6,827 nt of DNA from Candidatus Omnitrophota bacterium (lineage in GTDB: Bacteria; Omnitrophota; Gorgyraeia; Duberdicusellales; 4484-171), in contig JAMWDA010000087.1 of assembly GCA_023818995.1 (NCBI GenBank), positions 1 to 6,827 of the forward strand, given 5' to 3'. The notes beneath the pieces are model-generated. The model made no database searches. It saw only the letters and a list, made by a program, of their open reading frames with translations, and was not told the origin of the DNA. Positions 1-6,340 of the stretch are shown piece after piece. Made by a program: the position numbers and the translations under genes. The number at the start of each line of letters is the position of its first letter. Within the stretch, counting starts at the first letter, position 1.

Positions 1-159
1 TTTACTTTAACTACCTTAGAAGAAACAGATATAGGGATAATAGAGATAGATACAGGTGGACTTAATTTACCACCAATAAGACTTGAAACTTTGTTCAAAG
101 AGTGGTATAACCAACAAGACAAAAGTGAATACATGTACTTAAACCTGTCCACCTCATAA
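1..159 (+). CDS. 3' end of an unrecognised small protein gene (copy 1 of a paralogous pair)
   Basis: The frame is open from the first base to a TAA at 157-159 and gives 52 residues; the start lies outside the window. I do not recognise the family. The visible peptide begins FTLTTLEETD, has a conserved core LNLPPIRLETLFKEWY at about residues 21-36, and ends in a polar tail. It is a clear paralogue of the sequence at 6572-6802. In the core GLNLPPIRLETLFKEWY, five of the seven codons that differ between the copies are synonymous, which is direct evidence that the family is or was protein-coding. Copy 1 lacks about 12 residues present in copy 2 between the N-terminal FTL..LE block and the core. 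I see no cysteine pairs, membrane segment or nucleotide-binding motif. The rpsU promoter begins 11 bases after the stop. Function unknown. Confidence 0.6.
   Translation, partial: FTLTTLEETDIGIIEIDTGGLNLPPIRLETLFKEWYNQQDKSEYMYLNLSTS
61..89 (+). repeat. Direct repeat, left copy (core of paralogous gene pair)
   Basis: These 29 bases match 6701-6729 at 28 of 29 positions; the only difference is A75 versus G6715, a silent proline third position. Weaker similarity extends on both sides, for example the identical tttactttaa at 1-10 and 6605-6614. The repeat is the best-conserved part of a duplicated gene, not a free-standing repeat element. Confidence 0.85.
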
Positions 160-169
160 ATGTATATGC

Positions 170-197
170 TTGCATTATTTAATAAATAAGATATAAT
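170..197 (+). promoter_or_regulatory. Probable promoter of rpsU
   Basis: A -35-like TTGCAT (170-175) and a perfect -10 TATAAT (192-197) are separated by 16 bases. Transcription would begin near 203-205, leaving a leader of only about 12-14 bases that starts at or just before the ribosome binding site GAGGTGA (205-211). The -10 is convincing and the -35 is moderate. The very short leader is the main reason for doubt. Confidence 0.55.
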
Positions 198-216
198 ATC
201 TCCTGAGGTGAGAAAG

Positions 217-375
217 ATGGCAGAAGTAAGAATAGAGAAGAGCGATGATTTTGAGAAGGCGTTGAGAAGATTTAAATTCCAATGTAGAAGAGAAGGAATT
301 ATAGAAGAATGCAGAGAGAGACAATATTATACAAAACCATCACAAAGAAAACGCAAGAAATCAAAAAAACGTTAA
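217..375 (+). CDS. rpsU: 30S ribosomal protein S21
   Basis: This 52-residue basic protein reads MAEVRIEKSDDFEKALRRF and continues with the S21 hallmarks: the FEKALRRFKFQC segment (residues 12-23), EGIIEECRERQYYTKPSQRKR (26-46), and a Lys/Arg-rich C-terminal tail (KKSKKR). S21 is a small subunit protein that sits near the 3' end of 16S rRNA, close to the anti-Shine-Dalgarno sequence, and helps initiation. At 52 aa it is shorter than the E. coli form (71 aa) and near the short forms known in other phyla. The start is supported by GAGGTGA at 205-211, five bases before ATG. It has its own promoter directly upstream. The next gene, rlmB, is 167 bases downstream, so co-transcription is uncertain. 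Identification rests on family sequence pattern and size. Confidence 0.93.
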   Translation: MAEVRIEKSDDFEKALRRFKFQCRREGIIEECRERQYYTKPSQRKRKKSKKR

Positions 376-542
376 ATATTAAATTTCATAAGTAGAATGT
401 TAATTTTAATTTAGTTTATCGGAATAATGGATTTCGACGCCTAAAAATATGGGGAGTATATTTTACCCTTAATTTTTAAGTTGCAAATTTTTTTATGCAA
501 CCCTACACTTAATAATTCCTACCAAGATTTTCAGTAATCTAT
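376..542 (+). other. Intergenic stretch with two AT-rich inverted repeats
   Basis: This stretch holds no ORF of note. Two potential hairpins lie in tandem. The first pairs TAAAAAT (442-448) plus GGG (451-453) with CCC (466-468) plus ATTTTTA (472-478). The second pairs GTTGCA (480-485) with TGCAAC (496-501) around a 10-base A/T loop. Just before them, TGGATTTCGACG (428-439) equals the conserved 5' motif of tmRNA, but no tRNA-like 3' half is present. Neither hairpin is a convincing intrinsic terminator because the stems are AT-rich and no U-tract follows. Confidence 0.4.
481..509 (+). promoter_or_regulatory. Weak candidate promoter for the rlmB-rml run
   Basis: TTGCAA (481-486) and TACACT (504-509) are 17 bases apart, each matching the sigma-70 consensus at four of six positions. 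The -35 lies within the left arm of the GTTGCA/TGCAAC inverted repeat, so the hairpin could be an operator or merely coincident. A start near 516 would give a leader of about 27 bases. AT-rich sequence yields such matches by chance, so this is tentative. Confidence 0.25.
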
Positions 543-1262
543 ATGATTCTCTATGGTAAAAATTCTGTATTTGAACGACTAAAAAATAATCCTCAGAGTA
601 TAAAGAAAGTTATTTTGAGAGATAATTTTGATGAATTATCTATAGAGAAACTTATAAAACTAAATGGTATTACTTGCGAACGACTACCATCGTATAAGTT
701 TAATAGGATAAGACATTCATTGAACTCACAAGGTATATTGGCTAAGGTAAATGATTTTAGCTATGTGTCTTTAGAAGATTTGTTATTCCAAAAAAAGAAT
801 TTGAATATAATTTTTTTAGACAGAATATACGATCCCCAAAATTTAGGAGCAATTATTAGAACTACTGCTTGCTTAGGAAGATTTGCCATAGTTATACCTA
901 AATTCCAAGCGTGTGAAGTTAATGAAACAGTTCTTCATATAGCTTCGGGAGGAGAAAATTATGTCCCTATAGCAAAAGTTTCTAATCTTTCCTTAGCATT
1001 GAGAGAAATAAAAAAATTTGGCTATTGGGTAGTGGGAGGAGTAATTAGGGGGGAAGCAGAAGATATAAGAAAGGTATCTTTTCCTTTCCCTTTGGGTTTA
1101 GTTTTAGGTTCTGAAGGCAAGGGTGTGCGTTATGGTGTGGAGAAATGTTTGGATATGAAAGTTTATATACCTATGGAGGGAGCGAATATAACTTTTAATG
1201 TCTCTATAGCTTGTGCTATCTTTTGTTACGAAGTTCTTCGGCAGAGTAGAGGAGATATTTAA
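543..1262 (+). CDS. rlmB: 23S rRNA (guanosine-2'-O-)-methyltransferase, RlmB/SpoU family
   Basis: This 239-aa SPOUT-class (TrmH/SpoU) methyltransferase transfers a methyl group from S-adenosylmethionine to a ribose 2'-OH; the RlmB subgroup modifies G2251 in the 23S rRNA P-loop. The N-terminal substrate-binding domain starts MILYGKNSVFERL, typical of RlmB (residues 1-70). The knotted catalytic domain shows motif 1, DPQNLGAIIRT (97-107, with N100 and the catalytic-type R106), motif 2, LVLGSEGKGVR (186-196), and motif 3, IPMEGANITFNVS (209-221, with N219). Length is close to the usual ~245 aa. No clear Shine-Dalgarno precedes ATG 543, so it may be leaderless or weakly translated, but the start matches the family N-terminus. 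It lies 19 bases upstream of rmlA and is probably co-transcribed with it. SpoU family is near certain; the exact target (RlmB versus a tRNA or other rRNA 2'-O-methylase) is inferred. Confidence 0.88.
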   Translation: MILYGKNSVFERLKNNPQSIKKVILRDNFDELSIEKLIKLNGITCERLPSYKFNRIRHSLNSQGILAKVNDFSYVSLEDLLFQKKNLNIIFLDRIYDPQNLGAIIRTTACLGRFAIVIPKFQACEVNETVLHIASGGENYVPIAKVSNLSLALREIKKFGYWVVGGVIRGEAEDIRKVSFPFPLGLVLGSEGKGVRYGVEKCLDMKVYIPMEGANITFNVSIACAIFCYEVLRQSRGDI

Positions 1263-1281
1263 TTATTAACCAAATGTTTCT

Positions 1282-2151
1282 ATGGGAGTTAAAGGAATAG
1301 TTTTGGCAGGTGGTAAAGCTACCAGATTATATCCTGTTACAAAAGCTGTTTGTAAGCAATTGTTACCGGTTTACGATAAACCTTTAGTTTACTATCCACT
1401 TTCCGTTTTATTATTGGCAGGGATAAGAGATATTCTTTTAATCACTTTACCAGAAGTTAAGAAGCAGTTTAAAAGTCTGTTAGGGGATGGTAAACAGCTG
1501 GGTATAAGTATTTATTATGAAGAGCAGAAGATGCCCGGGGGCATAGGAGAGGCATTTATTATAGGAGAGGATTTCATTAGCAAAGAGAGAGTATGTTTAA
1601 TCTTAGGAGATAATATTTTTTACGGTCATGGCTTAGGGGAACAATTAAATATAGCTATGAAATGTAAGGAAGGGGCACAGATATTTGCTTACTACGTAAG
1701 TAACCCTCATAGATACGGAGTATTAGAATTTGATGAAAAAGGTAGGGTGGTAGCCATAGAGGAAAAGCCCAAAATACCCAAATCTAAATGGGTAGTTACA
1801 GGACTATACTTCTACGATAATGAAGTTATAAGTATTGCTAAAAGTGTTAAACCATCTTTACGCAATGAGTTAGAAATTACCGATATAAATAGAGTTTATT
1901 TAGAAAGAGGGAAATTGAAAGTTAGTTTTTTAGGTAGAGGATATGCCTGGTTAGATATAGGAACACCAGAAGCTCTAATAGAGGCTTCTATGTTCATTAA
2001 GGCTATTGAGGATAGACAAGGTTTAAAAGTAGGATGTATTGAAGAGATAGTTTATAGATTAGGTTACATTACCAAAGAACAATTGCTTAAACTTACTCAA
2101 AGTATGGGAACCGCTTATTTTGAATATTTAAAGCAAATAGCGCAAGGATAA
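1282..2151 (+). CDS. rmlA: Glucose-1-phosphate thymidylyltransferase
   Basis: This 289-aa enzyme makes dTDP-glucose and pyrophosphate from glucose-1-phosphate and dTTP, the first and feedback-controlled step of dTDP-L-rhamnose synthesis, in the cytoplasm. It is a full-length sugar-nucleotidyltransferase with the GT-A-like fold. The N-terminal nucleotide loop is LAGGKATRLYP (residues 8-18), followed by KQLLPVYDKPLVYYPLS with the conserved KQLLPVYDKP, LGDNIFYGH in the centre, EEKP, VTGLYFYDN, ELEITDIN, and AWLDIGTPEALIEAS. The C-terminal QGLKVGCIEEI is typical of the long RmlA (RfbA) type. The loop has K-A where most homologues have S-G or K-G. The start is set by family alignment (MGVKGIVLAGG); no good Shine-Dalgarno is visible. 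It ends four bases before rmlC and is in an operon with the next three genes. Alternative symbol rfbA. Confidence 0.95.
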   Translation: MGVKGIVLAGGKATRLYPVTKAVCKQLLPVYDKPLVYYPLSVLLLAGIRDILLITLPEVKKQFKSLLGDGKQLGISIYYEEQKMPGGIGEAFIIGEDFISKERVCLILGDNIFYGHGLGEQLNIAMKCKEGAQIFAYYVSNPHRYGVLEFDEKGRVVAIEEKPKIPKSKWVVTGLYFYDNEVISIAKSVKPSLRNELEITDINRVYLERGKLKVSFLGRGYAWLDIGTPEALIEASMFIKAIEDRQGLKVGCIEEIVYRLGYITKEQLLKLTQSMGTAYFEYLKQIAQG

Positions 2152-2155
2152 TTTT

Positions 2156-2713
2156 ATGCTAAAGTTTAGGAGTTTGAATATACCCGATGTTATTCTGATA
2201 GGTTCAGATATTTTTTATGACCACCGCGGATTATTAACTGAATTTTACAACTATTCTCTGTTTAAAGATTTGGGTATAAATAAACCTTTCCTTCAATTCA
2301 ATCATTCTAAATCAAAAAAAGCAGTATTAAGAGGTTTACATTACCAGCTTATCCCTAAATCTCAAGCTAAACTCATTAAGGTTGTTACCGGTAAGATATA
2401 CGATGTTGTGGTTGATTTACGTAAAGGGTCTCCCTTTTATGGTAAATGGGAGGGAGTATATTTAGATAGTAATAGTGAAGGGATTTATGTTCCCGAAGGG
2501 TTTGCTCATGGATTTTGCACTTTGTCAGATGAGACAGATGTGATTTACTGTTTAACCGAATACTATGACCCTCTATACGAAAGAGGGATAATTTGGAATG
2601 ACCCCATATTAAACATAGATTGGCCAATAAAAGAGCCTGTGCTTTCACCTAAGGATGAGAATCTACCTTTATTAAAATATGCTGAGAACAATTTCATTTA
2701 TAAACCCGTATAA
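2156..2713 (+). CDS. rmlC: dTDP-4-dehydrorhamnose 3,5-epimerase
   Basis: This 185-aa cupin enzyme inverts C3 and C5 of dTDP-4-keto-6-deoxy-glucose to give dTDP-4-keto-L-rhamnose. Visible hallmarks are DHRGLLTEFYN (22-32), LRGLHYQ with R59 and the catalytic base H62, QAKLIKVVTGKIYDVVVDLR (70-89, with K72), GKWEG, PEGFAHGF (113-120, with H118), and ERGIIWNDP (142-150). D167 in LSPKDENL corresponds to the Asp of the His-Asp dyad. The usual C-T-D-Y-Y segment appears as YCLTEYY (131-137). Length is normal for the family. The start is supported by AAGGA at 2144-2148, seven bases upstream, which overlaps the end of rmlA; the gap to rmlA is four bases, consistent with translational coupling. Alternative symbol rfbC. 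Confidence 0.95.
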   Translation: MLKFRSLNIPDVILIGSDIFYDHRGLLTEFYNYSLFKDLGINKPFLQFNHSKSKKAVLRGLHYQLIPKSQAKLIKVVTGKIYDVVVDLRKGSPFYGKWEGVYLDSNSEGIYVPEGFAHGFCTLSDETDVIYCLTEYYDPLYERGIIWNDPILNIDWPIKEPVLSPKDENLPLLKYAENNFIYKPV

Positions 2714-2727
2714 AGAAAGGAGATGAT

Positions 2728-3582
2728 ATGGAAGGCAAAAAAATATTAATTACAGGAACCAATGGACAGTTAGCCAATAGTTTTATCTCCATAATGGGGG
2801 AGCGGAAAATAGATTTTTTTGCTCCTCGTGAGGAAGAGTTTGATATAACTAATTTTATAAATGTTAAAGCAATGATAGATAACTTAAAGCCCGATATTAT
2901 TATTAACTGTGCCTCTTACAATAGAGTTGAGGAAGCAGAAACTCAGCAAGAACTCGCTTATAAAGTTAATAGCACAGCTTTAGAACACCTTTCTTCTTTA
3001 TGTAAGAAGAAAGGTATATTTTTTGTTCATTATAGCACAGATTATGTATTTGATGGTGAGAAACAAGATTTTTATACTGAGAGTGATAAACCTAACCCTA
3101 TAAATGTGTATGGCAATAGTAAACTAAAAGGGGAGGAGATTATTAGAGAGATATTGGACGATTACTTGATTTTTAGAGTAAGCTGGGTGTTTGGTAAGGG
3201 CAAAAACAATTTTCTTTTTAAAGTGTTCGAGTGGGTAAAGGAGAATAGAGTTATAAAGATAAGTGCTGATGAAGTTTCTGTGCCTACCTATACCGAGGAT
3301 ATAGTTAATATTACCCTATTAGCGTTAGAAAAAGGTTTAGTGGGGTTGTATCATTTAACCAATAGTGGCTATGCTTCCCGATACGAATTTGCTAAATACT
3401 TTATCAACAAGATGGAGTGGGAGAACATAGTTATTCCTGTGCCTTTGAGTTCTTTTAATCTTTCAGTTCGTAGGCCATTATTTTCTGCTATGTCCAATGA
3501 TAAATTATCCAAAGATTTAGGAGTGCATATTCCCACCTGGGAAAATGCTATAGAAAGGTTTGTATTGAATTACGAATTTTAA
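2728..3582 (+). CDS. rmlD: dTDP-4-dehydrorhamnose reductase
   Basis: This 284-aa short-chain dehydrogenase/reductase performs the last step, NAD(P)H-dependent reduction of dTDP-4-keto-L-rhamnose at C4 to dTDP-L-rhamnose. The Rossmann dinucleotide motif is GTNGQLA (residues 10-16; the third position of GxxGxxG is Ala). NCASYNRVEEAE (60-71) is the RmlD version of the family NAAAYTxVDxAE segment. STDYVFDG (103-110) supplies T104, and the catalytic YxxxK is Y128-GNS-K132, the same numbers as in the Salmonella enzyme. RVSWVFG (150-156) and RRPLFSAM near residue 250 are also family-typical. It has the strongest ribosome binding site of the operon, AAAGGAG at 2716-2722, five bases before ATG. It lies 14 bases after rmlC and 17 before rmlB. 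Alternative symbol rfbD. Confidence 0.93.
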   Translation: MEGKKILITGTNGQLANSFISIMGERKIDFFAPREEEFDITNFINVKAMIDNLKPDIIINCASYNRVEEAETQQELAYKVNSTALEHLSSLCKKKGIFFVHYSTDYVFDGEKQDFYTESDKPNPINVYGNSKLKGEEIIREILDDYLIFRVSWVFGKGKNNFLFKVFEWVKENRVIKISADEVSVPTYTEDIVNITLLALEKGLVGLYHLTNSGYASRYEFAKYFINKMEWENIVIPVPLSSFNLSVRRPLFSAMSNDKLSKDLGVHIPTWENAIERFVLNYEF

Positions 3583-3599
3583 TTTGTCAGGAATTTGTT

Positions 3600-4607
3600 A
3601 TGAAGAATAAATGGGTTCTTGTTACAGGAGGGGCAGGGTTTATAGGAAGTGAATTTAGCCGGTTATTAGTCAAAAGAGGTTATAATGTTATCGTAGTAGA
3701 TAAATTGACCTATGCAGGAGATTTAGCAAGGTTAGAGATTATATTATCTCATTATTCCAAAAAATTTATTTTCTATAAAGTAGATATTTGTCATTATAAA
3801 ATGATGGAGAGCATTTTTAAGAAATATAATCCCCCTATAGTTGTTCATTTTGCCGCACAAACTCATGTGGATAGTAGCATTATTTCACCTAAACCTTTCT
3901 TAAAAACCAATGTTTTAGGGACAGCGATATTATTAGACTTAGCTCGTAGATACTCTATTAGAAAATTTATTCATATTTCTACCGACGAGGTTTACGGTGA
4001 GATATGGAAAGGTAAATTTTTCGAGGATAGCCCTTTAAATCCCGCTTCTCCCTATGCGGTGAGTAAAGCTTCTTGTGATATTTTAATTAAATCTTACATA
4101 AGGACTTATCAATTCCCCGCAGTTATAGTTAGACCATCCAATACTTATGGTCCCTGGCAGCATCCTGAAAAGTTTATTCCTTTTAGCATTTATAAAGTTT
4201 TAAATAATAAGAAAATATCTTTGTACGGTAGAGGAACAAATGTAAGAGAGTGGCTTTATGTGTCCGATTGTGCCTTAGCTATAAAGAGTGTTATGGAGAA
4301 GGGTAGGGTATCTAAAATTTACAACGTTGGTTCAGGAGTAACTAAGAGCAATATAGAAGTAGCAAAAGTTATTTTGAAACTTTTAGGTAAATCGCAAGAT
4401 TTTATAGAATTTGTAGATGATCGCCCCGGTCATGATTTAAGGTATTGTTTGGAATCTTCTCAGATAAAAAACTTAGGTTGGTTACCAAAAGTTTCTTTTT
4501 CCGATGGTATAAAAAATACAGTTTCTTGGTATAAAAATAATTATAAATGGTTAGAAAAAAAAGCAAGATATTTAGAAGTATACTGGAAGGAAAGTTCTCT
4601 CAAGTAA
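3600..4607 (+). CDS. rmlB: dTDP-glucose 4,6-dehydratase
   Basis: This 335-aa extended short-chain dehydrogenase converts dTDP-glucose to dTDP-4-keto-6-deoxy-glucose with a tightly bound NAD+, the second step of the pathway. The NAD-binding motif GGAGFIG covers residues 10-16. The dehydratase triad T128-D129-E130 lies in ISTDEVYGE, and the catalytic Y152-x3-K156 in YAVSK. RPSNTYGPWQHPEKFIP (178-194) and the sugar-nucleotide segment YGRGTNVREWLYVSD (209-223) are typical, as is DDRPGHDLRYCLES (273-286). All four rml steps are therefore encoded here, in the order A-C-D-B. A modest AGGA (3589-3592) lies seven bases before ATG. The gene ends 15 bases from the end of the convergent rlmD-type gene and no intrinsic terminator is visible between them. 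Alternative symbol rfbB. Confidence 0.95.
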   Translation: MKNKWVLVTGGAGFIGSEFSRLLVKRGYNVIVVDKLTYAGDLARLEIILSHYSKKFIFYKVDICHYKMMESIFKKYNPPIVVHFAAQTHVDSSIISPKPFLKTNVLGTAILLDLARRYSIRKFIHISTDEVYGEIWKGKFFEDSPLNPASPYAVSKASCDILIKSYIRTYQFPAVIVRPSNTYGPWQHPEKFIPFSIYKVLNNKKISLYGRGTNVREWLYVSDCALAIKSVMEKGRVSKIYNVGSGVTKSNIEVAKVILKLLGKSQDFIEFVDDRPGHDLRYCLESSQIKNLGWLPKVSFSDGIKNTVSWYKNNYKWLEKKARYLEVYWKESSLK

Positions 4608-4622
4608 GATTTAGTAATAAAT

Positions 4623-5921
4623 TTACCGTAGCAAATGAGTTTTATTTTTTTTATTTATTACAATACCAACTACTTCCATATGAGGAGTATGGGGAAAAAA
4701 ATCGTATATTTTAAGATATTTGAGTTTATAAGAGAGAGAAAGCTCTCTTATGTCTCTTATAAAAGTAGAGGGATTACAAGATATATAGAGAATTAGCGGT
4801 AGAGAAGATTTAAGTATAGTTTCACACATATTTTTACCTAAGCCAGATCTTGGGGGGTCAACGATAAGGAGGTCTATATTACGGTTTAAATTGTTGGTTA
4901 ACCAAGCTTGGCTATCCTCATTATAAATTTCTCCTTTCCTGTTGCGATTAATCCTTAGATTATCTTCTAAAAATGGTATATAGTCGTTAGCACATTCTAC
5001 AAGAAATAGATTAGCTTGGGGTGGACTAATAGCTAATCCAAATGTTCCTATCCCACAGTAGAGGTCAATTATTGTTTCCTTACCTTTAAAATTTAATAAG
5101 TTTTTTATATCTTCTATCATTTCTATTAAACTTGGGATATTTATTTGGAAGAATGATGTTGGTCCGATTGAGTAGGTAGTATTTAAGATATTTTCCTTAA
5201 TGAATTTTTTTCCCCAAATAATTTTGTATTCACCGCTCAAAGAACTTTTTATAAGACAGTTAGTAACCATGGGTAATTGTTTTCGTAGGTTTAAAATTCT
5301 CTTTATAACTTCATTTAAATTTGTTAGCACATTGATGTAGATATTTAGAAGTATCTCTTTAGTAGAGTAACTCTCTTTTATCTCTATCTCTTCTATAAAT
5401 GATAATTGATAAGAATTTATTAAATTAAACAACAAATTTAATAGAGAATTTATTTGTGGTGAAAGAAGAAAACACTCTTCTATTTCTACGAATTTATTGG
5501 AGTAACCGCTGAGGTGGTAAGCAAAATACGTTTTACCCTTTTTGTTCAATAGGTGAAGACGAGTGCGATTCCTATATCCCCAGATACATTTAGAACCTTT
5601 TATCATAACGGTAGGTGGTTTATCTTTAATGTTGTGAGAAATTATCTCTTCTATTTGTTTCTTTTTTATTTCCAATTGATAATTGTAATCTATATACTGA
5701 TAGGGTGAACATACTTTATAGTGAGAGCAGTGGGGATTAACTCTATAGTGAGATGGTTTTAGAATATTTACAGTTTTAGCCTCAATGTAATTTTTCTTTT
5801 TCTTAATTGTTCTAATTTCTACCAACTCTTTTGGTAGACCTTCATCAGTAAAGATAACCTTATTTTTTTGCCTTGCTAAACTTAATCCTGGATAAACTAT
5901 TTTTTCAATTTCCACTTCCAT
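4623..5921 (-). CDS. rlmD: 23S rRNA (uracil-5-)-methyltransferase, RlmD/RumA (TrmA) family
   Basis: This SAM-dependent enzyme makes 5-methyluridine in RNA through a covalent cysteine intermediate. Numbered from ATG 5921 (432 aa), it has an N-terminal TRAM domain beginning MEVEIEKIVYPGLSLAR (1-17), an iron-sulfur segment with C65, C71 and C150, and a SAM-binding motif IDLYCGIGTFG (285-295). LIVDPPRSGLG follows at about 352-362. The catalytic C382 lies in YISCNPSTF, and the base E416 in FPHTPHMEV. The third expected cluster cysteine is a tyrosine (Y74, in CSPYQ). The frame stays open upstream to a TTG at 5960, which would add 13 residues (SKRENRDNFLLV); I chose ATG 5921 because the family begins just before the TRAM domain, although neither start has a good Shine-Dalgarno. 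It converges on rmlB. The target (U1939, U747 or both) cannot be told from sequence. Confidence 0.87.
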   Translation of the reverse strand: MEVEIEKIVYPGLSLARQKNKVIFTDEGLPKELVEIRTIKKKKNYIEAKTVNILKPSHYRVNPHCSHYKVCSPYQYIDYNYQLEIKKKQIEEIISHNIKDKPPTVMIKGSKCIWGYRNRTRLHLLNKKGKTYFAYHLSGYSNKFVEIEECFLLSPQINSLLNLLFNLINSYQLSFIEEIEIKESYSTKEILLNIYINVLTNLNEVIKRILNLRKQLPMVTNCLIKSSLSGEYKIIWGKKFIKENILNTTYSIGPTSFFQINIPSLIEMIEDIKNLLNFKGKETIIDLYCGIGTFGLAISPPQANLFLVECANDYIPFLEDNLRINRNRKGEIYNEDSQAWLTNNLNRNIDLLIVDPPRSGLGKNMCETILKSSLPLILYISCNPSTFIRDIRELSLSYKLKYLKIYDFFPHTPHMEVVGIVINKKNKTHLLR

Positions 5922-5985
5922 AACTAATAAAAAGTTATCACGGTTTTCCCTTTTAGACAAGAATTAAAATATCAAGGGGAAAATT

Positions 5986-5998
5986 CTGTATAGTACAG
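5986..5998. promoter_or_regulatory. Small palindrome between divergent genes, possible operator
   Basis: CTGTA-TAG-TACAG is a perfect 5-base inverted repeat with a 3-base centre. It sits in the 95-base gap between the rlmD start (5921, leftward) and the GTG at 6017 (rightward), where promoters for both are expected. TATAGT at 5989-5994 within it resembles a rightward -10, but no matching -35 is visible. Arms this short are common by chance. Confidence 0.2.
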
Positions 5999-6016
5999 GC
6001 AGATGGTATCAACCTT

Positions 6017-6334
6017 GTGACTTTAATTTTCTTAAGTAAAGAAGAGTTTAAGTTTTTAAAGGTTAATTTTTTAAAAAGGGTAGATAGATTCTTTAGGGAG
6101 TCACCAAAGGGACAATCGCTCGTTAATAAACAACTTTTAGCATACCATACAAACAAAGCTCTCTCATCAAGGATAGATAATCATATACCCTTTTATGAGC
6201 CTACCAATATTGTTACTACGCACAATTATTTATTCTGGTCTCTTAGAAGAGTAAAAGAATATTGCCGAGACTTCTTAGATGATATGGAGCAAGATAATAA
6301 GCTAAAGCAAGCTTATAGACTAATGTATAGATAA
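6017..6334 (+). CDS. Hypothetical protein, family not recognised
   Basis: This is a 105-aa ORF beginning with GTG and ending TAA. I do not recognise the family. The protein is basic and rich in aromatic residues: SKEEFKFLKVNFLKRVDRFF (7-26) looks like an amphipathic helix, followed by a polar middle (AYHTNKALSSRIDNHIPFYE) and a probable C-terminal helical segment (WSLRRVKEYCRDFLDDMEQ). No signal peptide, membrane segment or metal-binding motif is visible. Codon use resembles the neighbouring genes, which favours real coding. The start is doubtful: there is no Shine-Dalgarno, and the frame is open back to 5957, adding residues such as GKFCIVQADGINLV before the GTG. The gene may therefore start at a rare codon or be a 5'-truncated remnant. 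It diverges from rlmD and ends seven bases before the structured region at 6341. Confidence 0.5.
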   Translation: MTLIFLSKEEFKFLKVNFLKRVDRFFRESPKGQSLVNKQLLAYHTNKALSSRIDNHIPFYEPTNIVTTHNYLFWSLRRVKEYCRDFLDDMEQDNKLKQAYRLMYR

Positions 6335-6340
6335 AAAAAG

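Noticed and set aside
421..542. tmRNA gene (ssrA)
   Set aside because: Only a 12-base motif matches. The tag frame, pseudoknots and tRNA-like 3' end are absent, and rlmB begins about 100 bases later.
2385..2648. 87-residue leftward open frame
   Set aside because: It lies entirely antisense to rmlC, whose motifs are unambiguous, and shows no recognisable protein pattern.
4614..4661. GTAATAAAT / ATTTATTAC inverted repeat between the convergent rmlB and rlmD ends, near a T8 tract
   Set aside because: The stem has only two G-C-type pairs over a 30-base loop, and the T-tract is inside the loop rather than after the stem. It is not a credible terminator and fits chance in AT-rich sequence.
5953..6156. 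67-residue leftward open frame upstream of rlmD
   Set aside because: It starts at TTG with no Shine-Dalgarno, is antisense to the longer 6017-6334 frame, and has no recognisable motif. If the rightward ORF proves not to be coding, this one should be reconsidered.
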